DNA of 64,000 nucleotides from Rhyzopertha dominica (Eukaryota; Arthropoda; Insecta; Coleoptera; Bostrichidae): NCBI GenBank assembly GCA_025024175.1, contig QCXZ01000137.1:60414911-60478910 (forward strand), read 5' to 3'. Below, in pieces: positions 31,701-43,700 of the stretch. The notes below the pieces were generated by a model. It saw nothing but the letters and a program-made list of their open reading frames with translations, ran no database searches and was not told the DNA's origin. The position numbers and the translations under genes are program-made. Within the stretch, counting starts at the first letter, position 1; every line of letters starts with the position of its first letter.

Positions 31701-34700
31701 TAGTGTGTTTATGAAGTTTTTAATCAGGCTGGGCGTCACACTTGCTCATATTTAGTGGGTTTTGATGGAGGGGTGCATCGATGGTTGTTATCTTGAAATC
31801 GAATCATCCTCTGCATATCCTGGGGTTTCCCTGTCCTGTAATTTACCTTTTAGATGGCTGGCGAGCATGAGTCGAACACTAATTCGTAGTACACAGTGCA
31901 AAACATTATAGACACGTTGTGTTAGTGTTTGTTTTTATTTCACAGTTTACACTTAGAATTCATACTACAATTGCAAAACAAAATGCGGAAGAAATTGAAA
32001 TGTTTTATTAAATTTTCGCAATTTTCGATGTACTGTGTGTACATGAAATGGGGTATACAGGCAATTAGCTAACCGAAAGAAACACTATCGATAACATCAT
32101 TGAAAAAATGCAATTTCAAAATAAAATTGGACGTTTCGCGATCTCGTCAAAAACTCATCAGTTTTTATTTTACGTTTCATAATTTTGACCTTACCAACAC
32201 AGTGTATGTTTAGAACACTTGTAAACTGCTTGCTTGTAGCTTTGAAAATAATATTTGATATTTACCACAAATACCAGGTGTGTACAAAACAAGGAACACG
32301 TTTTTATGAAAACGCATATTTCTATTTTAGCACAAAAATAGAAATTCATAAGTTTTGGATGTTTTGACTTACTAATTAATTATATAACATATGTATTTCA
32401 ACAATTTCCTTATTATAACTAGTGCCAAATTGTGATACAATGAAATATTATACAATAATTAGTTCTGCTAAAAACTTCTGCTAATAATCCTACAATTATG
32501 AATTTAATTTTCGAGTAAATTAATGCTATCTCTCGATAAACTTTTACGCACCTATAAATCCCGAGGGATCCTAGATAAGTACAAAGCAAACAGATTCGTT
32601 TGGCAAACAGGCTTAGTTACACCGACGTTATAAGGCCGGATAATTATCCAGGTTTTTGGCATTAAGCCATCTACCGCATGGTACTCTACGCCACGAGTAG
32701 CCTTGATAAAGCACTATTGTTGGAATAACACGAAAATTCGTCATTTACGATTGTGTTAATTCAATTGTCATGTCATAAATTGATTCTGAATGAGTGTGTG
32801 AACTGATTCGGTTGATTATAAAGCCGTTCTGACCATGTACGAAATTTCCGGGTAAATGCATTGATGTACTTTTTTAATCTCGCAGGAAACAGATAATTTT
32901 CAAGGCTTTTTGACCGAATTGCAACAACATCAATCCGGCTAAAAATAAGCCATAAGTTCGACTGATAACACTTGAAGGTAAATTTGATGAACTCAAGCCA
33001 TTTACAAAAAAAAAATAATTACCAATTTATCATCAAGTAGGATACATTATTTCTTTATTGAATACGTTATTAAAATTATTCGAAAATCCAGTTCACTTTT
33101 GCTAATCGAGCGTTACATGTTTTACTCGCTCTTTGTTTTGAATTATTATTTTGATTTAATTGAATTAAATAATGGAGATACATTTTCATTTCTACTTATA
33201 AAGAACGTTTTGACTGGAAATTTTTCATTTGCAAAATTAGATAGCTGTACTCATCGTTACACATAAATATTACATTTTCTACAAGGTTAATCATTTCAGG
33301 TGTTTGTAATGGAACTGCGAGCATAAAATATAAGTATTAAGGTGTTCCGATGTTTCTAATCCTAGGTCAACTGCTTTGAATCCCTAGTTAGTTTTGCAAC
33401 GTTCCGATAAGGAGACTGAAAATTAAATCCAGAGATTTATGATTGATGGATCATTAGGAGGAGGATCAGTTACATAAACCAACATGCGTTGATAGTGAGC
33501 ATTAAATATCATTAGCGTGCATTGTGATATGTGTCGTATCTGTGACGCAAGCGGCAAATTCCTTGAGCACCAAAGGGTCTTAAAAATCATTTACGTGATC
33601 TTCGACTAGGTGCAAAACAGTTTTATTGCGCAATAAAATTACTTATAGCACGATTTTTAGTTAAAAAAGATTTACTGCATTTTCTTTAAAGCGAGTTAAA
33701 ATTAGACATAATTTTGTTATTGCAAAGATTCATGTGCTATAAGCACTGTTAATACTTACATTTTTAAAGCATTCACCTGGTGTAAAATCTGTAAAGTCAT
33801 AATGCAAAAAGAATTGCACTGTGTATACGGCATTTTTATAAAGCTCACATTCAAGTGCAAAGTTGCAGCCTTGTCTGAACATGTACCTATTACACTGTTT
33901 TCTTTTTTTACTGTTGTACCTTTTCTTTTTCTCATCACTGCCTCCAAGCCTTTTTCAAGTACTACATTTTTCTGTTGATTTAGTTTCAATAGTTATCATA
34001 TAACCTCACACTACAATTATAGAAAGTAGCTTTTGCATGGCAAAATGTTTTGCATGAGTAGTTTTGATTTAAGCATGATCCATTAAGTAAAGTTGGTAGT
34101 ACTAGCGTGATGACGTTTGCTTTGTTTAAATATTTGTAGTAGTCAATTGTTCTGTAATTGCACGCTGTAAGTGTGGTTTGAATTGCTAGGGATTATTTTC
34201 GCAATTTTTTTGCAGCCGATCGTAACTTGCTACTGAATTAAATATTATCTGCCTCTACGTCAAGATTATATAGGTTTAATTAAAACATCGGATGAAAATT
34301 TATTCTTTGATGACTTGTCATGTGGTTCTCATTCAGTTGATTACATAATAATTACTTTATTCACGTGTTATAAACACGGTGCTGTCAACCGCAAGTACTG
34401 GTTTTCATCGTTTTTTTTTATTAGTTTGAGATACACAAAATAACGCTTTTTAAAGTACATATAATTTTTGCAAAGACGTAAATTGCACAAGCATGTATTT
34501 GGCAAGTAAACCTGATAAAGTGGCGATGTTTTTGTACACATTTTGTTGTAAGTGATTGTTTTGCACGACCTTAAACTTCGATGCACGACTTTGATGTTTA
34601 AAGTTTGATGAGCTTAATAAGAGTACAGGGAGGTTAACAAATGAAGGACGAATATGTAAACAAGGGAATTGCTAACTTGCTATCGTACATGTAAATCGAT

Positions 34701-37700
34701 GAAAGTCATATGGTTTAAGCCATATTCTAAACTACAGTTTTTATGAAACGATTATGTAGTTAATTTTCCGAAATTTTGCATTTAATATAGAAAGTTATTT
34801 TTGAAAATGTCCGACTTCTCAACTTTTTTATTTTAAATACTACCTTATGTTTTAATATATTGCATTGTATATGGAATTTCTGTGCTACGTTAATTATCAC
34901 GCATTAGGTCTAAAATTCACCAGTATAAATTTATTAGACATTTTGTGTAGAAAAGATGATGACTTTTGAACTGAACGAGATTGAATCATATGAAGTATTT
35001 GCTGTTTTAAAGACCACCCTTATCAGAAACTTGAAAAATTATGTAATTTAACGAAGTTTATTTTGGGGGCTTTCTAATTTTAAAACTTTCAAACACATAT
35101 AACTGTTTTTTCAAATGGAATGGTATTTTTTGGTATTATTTGAAATAGATTGCTAATAGTTATTTAAAAATAAGTAAATTACAACAATCCCCTGCTATAA
35201 TAACGCCCGTCGCCGTTTTTCTTTTGTTTCCTGATGAGATCTTTCTCTTAATATTCCTGTTTCTGTTTCTCTACTTTTATTAGTTTAGGTGTTATGAAAA
35301 TGTCACTTCCAAACGGCGAATTAGTAGATAAGATTTTTCCTTTTGGAGAATGTAGGCAGAATTCGTTGCTGGTTTCAAGAATTTACCCGAAGCTGTTCCC
35401 ATGCATATGAACGAAACCATGTGAACACCTTTCCAGTAACTTTCGTTTTTGTCTTGGGAAATCCACATACAAGCGTGAAAGGAATTGCAGTTTTGCAGAA
35501 CATCATTAAATAAAGAATTACTTCATACATACCACCCCTGGTGAATTGAGCTTAATCAACACTTAACTGATGTTGACATTTTAAAACAAGTACAGTTTTC
35601 TGATAAGCTGCATTCCACTGTAGTGACATTTTTAAAATACATATTGACAACATCGCTGGTCTTCTTTTAAGTGTTAGACAGACATTTTGGGATGGTTAAA
35701 GGTAATCCCTTATTTTTGATAGAATAGACTGCCACAATACCTTTAATGGGATTCTATCATAATAGGTCTCATTCGCATAGTGGTACAGGAATATTAGAAA
35801 TCTTTTAAAACTGAATGTCCGAAATATGTTGGTTGGTGATTGGTCGGCTAGATTCCCGTTTTGACAGCATTATAGTAGCAATCAGCAACTATATCTGAGA
35901 CTTCCATAATCTAATGAAGGCTTTTATAGCTTTATGATCAAAATCTTGTCAAGGGTAGTCTAAGAGACTTCCCCTATTAGTTCGGCAATCTCTCGCACAG
36001 TCACACGCCGATCCACAAAGATAAGTGCCTCAAATTTCGTCACTGTCTCCCCCGAAACTGATGGACGCCCGCGGCCAGCCTCGTTGTGCACGTTTGTGCG
36101 GCCTTCTGCAAACTCTTTGTACTACTTTCGAACATTTTTTATGTCCAAACACTTTTCTCCATAAACATCAGTCAATTGGCGATGGATTTTAATAGGGGAT
36201 GTCCCCGTAAACCACAAAAATCTAACCATTGGAGGCAATTCACATTTGGCGGGAGTTTCGATTTTACGTTTCATCCTTAACGGCTGCTAAGTCAAAGTTG
36301 AGCGTCGCAGCGAGGTTAGGACCGACCAGAATAGTGGTGGAGAAGCAAGGAACACGGCGCTGTTGTCAGATTTAAGCTCGCTCTCTTGGAGACCTTAATT
36401 TGCGGACCCCGCTCGTACCTTCGTGCATTTGCAGACAATTAGTAGACGGCACAGTATGCGTACAATGTAAGGCCACTAAATATTAATATTTAGTGGCTTT
36501 AACAACTGTGTTCTGACCTGCCGATATTTAAATATACGGAAACGGCCCTTACTCTACAAATGTGCCTTAACTGTCAGTTTAAACTATTGATAATGCTACA
36601 TCAAATAACAGGAAACGCAATTTCGGATGTGATAGTAGAAAAATATTTATAAGATCAAGTTAATTGAGTTCGACAGTTTCAAAATAAAAAGTCCCCAAGA
36701 ATAAACCTAAATCATAAAATTTCCAGTTTTTTATTAAGGTTGATAGTAAGTTTAAAAGTTATTTACATGTTTCCTTAGTATTGCCATTGTCGTTACAAAA
36801 TGTATAACTAGTTCTGGTGCATTTCCGAAAGTTGGCAGTTTTTAAAACCACTATGCTCTCATTGCTGCGAAAGCAGTATATTAACCAACTCCTTGTTCTA
36901 CATACTTCTTTAAATAAAAACCTCTGCTGTATCATTTCGCAAAATTGCACGAGCCGCCACTGCGCACCCCAGCTCCTTAGCATGCCTACCCTTACCATTC
37001 CTCCCTGGTCCTTTCCGCTTGAGATAACAAAGGCGATGTGAGGTTATATCCAAACAGATATTCTTGGAGTCACTTGATGGGTGGGGTAGAGATAGTCGGG
37101 ATGATATGGGCAATTGTGTCGCCAGACTGAACGTGACGCCTCTGCTCAGATGGCCGACCCGGCCCGCGAGGAGGAACAGGTTACGCTACTCGGGGAGGAG
37201 GGCCTCCGTGCTGGAGGACAGGCCCTCAAGCTCGGGTAAGGGCGCTACGCAGAAAAGGAGAGAGAATTTTTTTGGTGGCGACATTATTGCACCGACCGTT
37301 GGTAGGAGGCTGACTTTGTATCAAATAAGTGAAACTAATTAAATATAATGAAGTCTAAAACTTCGGTAACTTATTGCTCTAATCTAACGACTTTGCTGAT
37401 GAAATCATTTACTTCTACCTTGCAGTAGTTTGTAAATAGGCAAACAGTGTTAAATTTATTTTGAGTAATGCGTCTTCGTCTTGCTTAAGGCAAGATAATT
37501 AGGTAATAAAAATAAGGCAATCGACAAAATCAAATGACGGTGGTAACTTCAGATTAATGTTAATATTGTTATTCCTTGCAAAATGTTAAATTTGCTTGTA
37601 GGCAAAATCACTTCTATCCCATACTATCTGTACTAGACCTAAACTATATAACTATACCAACGGGCTGTAAAAAACAGCGAATTTTCGTCGGCTTAGCGTA

Positions 37701-40700
37701 GACACACATTTTTATGAAAGCAATAATGTTTGATTATAACGGCAGGATTACGAATTGAGATTAGCGATCACGTTTAAGTAATACATTGTCAGTGAATCTC
37801 AATGGATTTTGTGACTACAAAATAGGTATTTCCTCAGGTTTGAGATTCACAGGTGCAATTGTGTGCTAGGCCAAAAAAATCAGGTACGTACGAGCACTTA
37901 AATACTTTTCATTATTTCTTTTCTTTTCTGAATTGTTGTCATTTATCTGACAACCGGAAATTAATTTTTCATTGGTAGTTGCGACCGTCTCTTTGGTTGC
38001 AGTGTGTTTCATACACTTCATACGAGAGTAGGAAATATTTTTAAAGAGTTGTGCAAATATACCTATTTTGCTTAGCATAGTAACTACTGGGTTAAAATTG
38101 ATATTTTTATGAGTTTTTCAGTAGTCATGAAGTCTTATGCATTTCACTTACGTATTTTGTTTTGTTACATTTGATGTTTTTTATTGATTAGGCACTAGCT
38201 GCAGAATTCTTATAATTACTTGTTGACTTTTTTGTATAGTAAGAGCCAATAGCTATATTTAGATTTCTCGATAACAAATCATTTAGTTTTATCTAGGAAA
38301 CAAGTAAAATTAACAAAATTGCCCTGTGCGCTGTCTTTGATACCTCTGTGAGTTAACGTGGACATATCTTATCTTGATACGTAGGTGGTAGAGGAGGCAG
38401 TTAACTTAAAGTTAAAATCAATACTAAAAAGATTAATCATTCAAAGTAATTTTATTTCACTGGGCCGTTTTTTCGCTGCACATTTTCAATGTATAGGTCT
38501 TTATACTTACCCACCATACCAACCTACGTCGTACTTCGTAAAGCCACCGTAAGATGACTGATAACCGATTTTCCCAAAATGACCTCCAAAGCGCGGCGTA
38601 AGATGGGTCAACGTAAAAAAACCTTTTTTATTAACTCCCAAGATACCAAACGCTGCGCCGGTCGTAGCCATCTTCATTGAGTTCGCGAGTTAGACTTAGT
38701 ATTTTGTATTGATGACATAGAATTTGTAATATTTAAAATACTTTGAATAGTATAGTTCGTGAAACTCCCGACACTGCAGACTAGTAACTGAGGCTTTCAT
38801 GCTCGGAGTCCGGGTTAGTTGGACGTGATCGTGGCGATTTCTTCTTCGGTTACGTTGCGCCCACTGCTGTCGCGAGCAATTTCAGAGTTGAGTTCATTCG
38901 TGGACGGAGCTGTCTCCGTGCGTTCACGATAAATTCAGCTCTGAAGATGCTCACCACAGCAGTGGAAGAAATGCCAGCGAAGAAGAAATCGTCACGAGTT
39001 TTGCCAGCTAACCCGGTATTACCTACGGCTACTGCAGACAATGTTCTGGTACTCACTGTTGGATCGATTTTAACTTGGCTCTACTTCTATTGCCTCAGTT
39101 CGTACACAATGACTAGGATTTTTTTGCTTGCTACAGATCCAACTTGACAAAACTTGTGAACTAATTCCAAGACATACTCATGACGTACATGTTTGTCTGC
39201 ACATCTTTCGTTAGACGAATTTACCGTGGCTCTAGCACACAAATGGGGGTTACCATGTTTAATTGACAAGTATTAACTATTGTAAAATGCCCACGAGCTG
39301 AATGATTAGTGTTTACTGCATGGAAAACTTACCGAATTTGCCATTTTTTGTCCAGTATTTTTTTTAATTAATAGTTATATCAGTTTTATGATATCGTTGC
39401 AAAAAATGCTCACAAAGGAGCAAGGGAGAACGCATTAGGAGAAAAAACGATAGCTCAAGCGCTTGATCGAACAGTTCCTGTGTTTACATAGGACCAGCAT
39501 AACAATAAACGTTAGGAATGCGTAATGGTAGTTTTTAGGTATTGTTATAATCTCAAAGAGTTGTGCTTTCGCAATGTATTTGTAGTAATATCAGTATTAA
39601 ACTTCTACTGTGTTTACCTTAAAATTAACATGCACTGTTCGTAATCTACTATATTTTACTGAAGAAGGAAAAGAAAACATTTAAACGACAAAAAAAAACA
39701 CTTATTGAGAACCCATTCTTCTCATAATTTTGGAAGCCTTTGTAATTATTATCATCAGCAAACGTTTTATGAATTCGTCTCAAGATTGGTTTTTTCTTCG
39801 TTGTGTAATAATTTACTATAACGGCCTAGAACCCCCATGTCAAAATATCGTGTCAGTCTAAAAAGCTCTCTTGCTCTCAACTTCAGTTGTTTTTCATTTA
39901 TTACGCAATTTTTTGTATGGTTTGCAAATGAACACCTGTTGCAAGTGCTTTCCTTGGACCCTTTCAAGCTCCTTAGTAAGCTGATTTGTTTAAGCTTCTT
40001 CGTCGCATAAAATGGATGACATTTGCTATTACTCTTGCGCTTGTAAGCTATGTAATTATAGTACACTCATACAACTCTGCTGGTCTATTTCGCGAAATCT
40101 CACAGTCCACAAACAAAACCGACGAAATTTAATCACACAGTTCGGCTCTGTTTATTTGCTATCTGATTAGCGAAAACAGCAAGTGAACAAGAGTGGCGTT
40201 CCCTTCCCTAAATTTTGTTGCACATTCCTCCGCTCAAGAAACTCATCTGNACAGATATTCTTGCGCGATTGTACAAAATACGACCTNTTCGAGTGTTTTT
40301 TTTTTTGTTAATTAAGTCAGTTAGTAAATATTTCCGGGTGCTTGTTTTCTGTTTGCTCATCGGTATTTGTACATATACTTGCAAAATGTGATAGCCATCA
40401 TCAGCGCCTCATAATGTAAAAAACAGGAATACAAAAACATTTATAAAACTGACATTGTCAAAATCGAAATAAGCAATCCTGACTTCAAACAAAAACGTAG
40501 CCTGCATGCCAAAAGCACAAACATGAAATCAAAATGATCAAATAAAGAATTTAGAATAGGACAACTAAAATTACAAAAATTACCATTATCTATTCTTGAA
40601 ATAGAATTTCTAGAAAATTTAATTTTGAGGTTTATTACAAACATGTAAAGAATTTAAATTATTTAAAGAGGCAGTGTGTTTAAATGACAACTGATTTGCT

Positions 40701-43700
40701 AACGAAGAATTTGTTTTACTATGTCAGTATTTTTATATTTTTCATATTGTTTTAAGTGTTCATTGCCTCTAATTGGTGAAACGGGAATATCTTTTTCAAT
40801 TAGAGGCAATGAACACTTAAATCAATATGAAAAATATAAAAATACTGATATATTTAATACAATTTCTTCGTTAGCAAATCATTTATTGTCATTTAAACAC
40901 ACTGCCTCTTTAAATAATTTAAATTCTTTACATGTTTGTAATAAATCCTCAAAATTAAATTTTCTAGAAATTCTTGAAATATACAAAATTGTAGATAACA
41001 GTAATTATACAATTTTGAATGATTTTTGTAATTTTGATTGTCCTATTCTAAATTCTTTATTTTATCATTGATTTCATGTTTGTGCTCTTCGCATGCAGGC
41101 TATTTTTTTGTTTCAAGTCAAGATTGCTTATTTCGGTTTTGACAGTGTCAGTTTTATAAAATTTTTTGTATTCCTGTTTTTACATTTTTTTTACATTACT
41201 GATGATGGCTAACTGTAGCTGAAAGCGCTTTGCCTATTTATTAAATATAGTGGATTTGATAGACCACGTGAATATTTATTGTAGAAGTAAACATTACTAT
41301 ATACATATATCCATTTAGAGAAAAATGGGACAGTTTACAGTGTTTTTTAAAAATATAGTTAATAATTGTTGCTAATATAAGTTTTGAAGTCCTAAGTGCC
41401 GCAGAAGGATTTTGACACTCAGTAGCACGTTTACTAAGCGAAATATAGGTGTGTTTGTGTTCAGATTGATTGATTCCTATCTACTCGAATGTTCACCGAA
41501 ATGTGGAACACGATTTATAAATCAATTGCATTTACATATTAATTGGTGCAATTATTTAGTGTATAGTGTGTACACGTAACGAAGATAAAAACATGCATTC
41601 ATTCTTTTATAAATATAATGTATTATGTTTGGATTATTTGACATGCGGAAAGCCCAGCGAGCATTTACTGACGTCAGAAATGAATGAGCACACCCGTGCT
41701 ACTTTACGAATCATTATTCAAAGAACATTCAAGGATATTTAAAGAGGTATTGTGCGGAGTGTTATGTAAGAAAAGTATAAGTAGTATATATTTGTTTGTG
41801 TAATAATATCCCTCACCGAGATCTTTGTTTGTATCTTCCAAAAAAATTATTTGCTATACCCTAGTGACATCGCAAAGGTTTCCTACCTTAATGGTTGGCT
41901 GCAATAATGTCGATCCCTGGTACAGTTGCAAACGAAATCATGGAGTGCCTTGGTGAATAAAACTGTATGTGGTTGTTCTTACAGCACTTTTTGGTGGCAG
42001 ACACGGGCAACTTCGGAATCCGGACCACTCTGAGGCAAGCACGTGTCTGTGTTTTCGTTACTTAACATTTGGCCTTGAAAAAGCCGCACACGAAAGGGCC
42101 TAATTAACTTGTATGTTCCACAATTAATAAATAACCAATTCGTGTCCTGTGATAAATAAAAGTAACAGCCGCCTGCATTATTGCGCCTTTGCCACTGATT
42201 TTTTGCGAATCTTGGCAACGTCGCAGGTGTTGTAAGGAAGGCGTGGAAAATATATACTGAAAAGGGCTAGGAAAACGACCGATTATGTGTTTTTACTGAG
42301 TTCTGTTCTATTTCTGTTTATATTACACCCTTTCTGTTAATTTACTAAGTTTGCATGTCTGGTTTTCTGATTCTATCATTCTTTACGCGACGCTGTCGTT
42401 TTTTTCTTTCGTCACTGCTGGGGTTGAGGTAAAGTAAACCTGGTGTTGGTGTGCTTAGCAGCTTTAGTTTGATCATCACATGATTTTGTGCCACGGAATT
42501 GCGTTTACAAGGGTTTTTGATCAGGAGCACGGCGTTTTAGATCTAGTACTGTGGGAGAAGGCCATGGAACCAAGAAACTCGCATAAAATTTGTTTAAGTT
42601 TGATCGAATTTGGGTGTTATATAGATCCATATTAGTCAATGAAACAATAATAATTAGATTACGGCACTTCTTTGGGTGCCCAAACATTCGTAAAAGCAAA
42701 TTGATAGGTTTGAATCAGCATCAGAAAAAAAATTACAAATTTTTTTTCGTTCCATGGTATTCTTCTGAATTACGTTGGCACCTAGCGATATGAGATCTGA
42801 ACTTTGCAAACGCAATCGTTCGTGTATGTATATCGGAGAGACACAGTGGCGGGTGTTGCTAATGTGTTGTGTTATTGAGCAGCACGAGGGTGGTCTAAAC
42901 CCCACTGAGTCAATGACACGGGCCCTGATTAGTGACGACTCAATAGCCCGACAAGGCACGTTGGGCCCCGTTCAATTGGGGTATGTATTCGACGTTCACC
43001 TAACAAACTGGTCATTGAGTTACTAACATTTATATAGATACTGGGTTGTTTAAATACGGAATCAGCACATTTCTCACTAAAAACGTGCTCTGCGTTCAAA
43101 AGTTAAAGAAAATTGAAAGTTCCCACTGTGCTGGAAAATCTTATATTTTTGAGGAGGTGTTCCAGCCACAACTGACCATCTTAAGTGATGTATACAAAAT
43201 GAGAATAGAATTATTTGAAAAATATTGTCCTTCAGTCGTCTATGACTTTCTAGGCGCTTCTGCCGTGTCCCAGGGANACGATTGCTTCCAAAGGTTTCGC
43301 CATACGTCGCTGACGGCTTCTTCAATAGTACTCTTAATGATTGGCGTTAGTCTTGACAACTGTAGATGGCGTCAGCTACGAACGGCGAAACGTTTGGAAG
43401 CAATCTATTTCTTGGACCACTGTAGAAGAGCCCGGAACACATCGACACCTACAGTAGGCCTGCCGTGAAAGCCTTAGAAGTACAATATTGCCTTTTTTGA
43501 CTGCATGTCAATGGAAAAGAAGAACCACTCCTTAAAGGAGAATTTAGTGACGTTTATCTGTGTTGCACAATGTTTCAAGCTTATGTGGTCGGAAACGGCA
43601 TTAAAATTACAAAAAGGGTAGTAGAATATTACCAGTGCTCCTTAATCAAATATTTAGATATTACTGAATAAGCGAGCTTTCACAATGAATAACACAGGGC

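Noticed and set aside
38850..39147. Opposed frames in a compositionally distinct block, considered as a further alternative V-ATPase exon or a gene
   Set aside because: No V-ATPase-like sequence, no phase 0/2 splice pair, no known motif. Probably a dispersed repeat.
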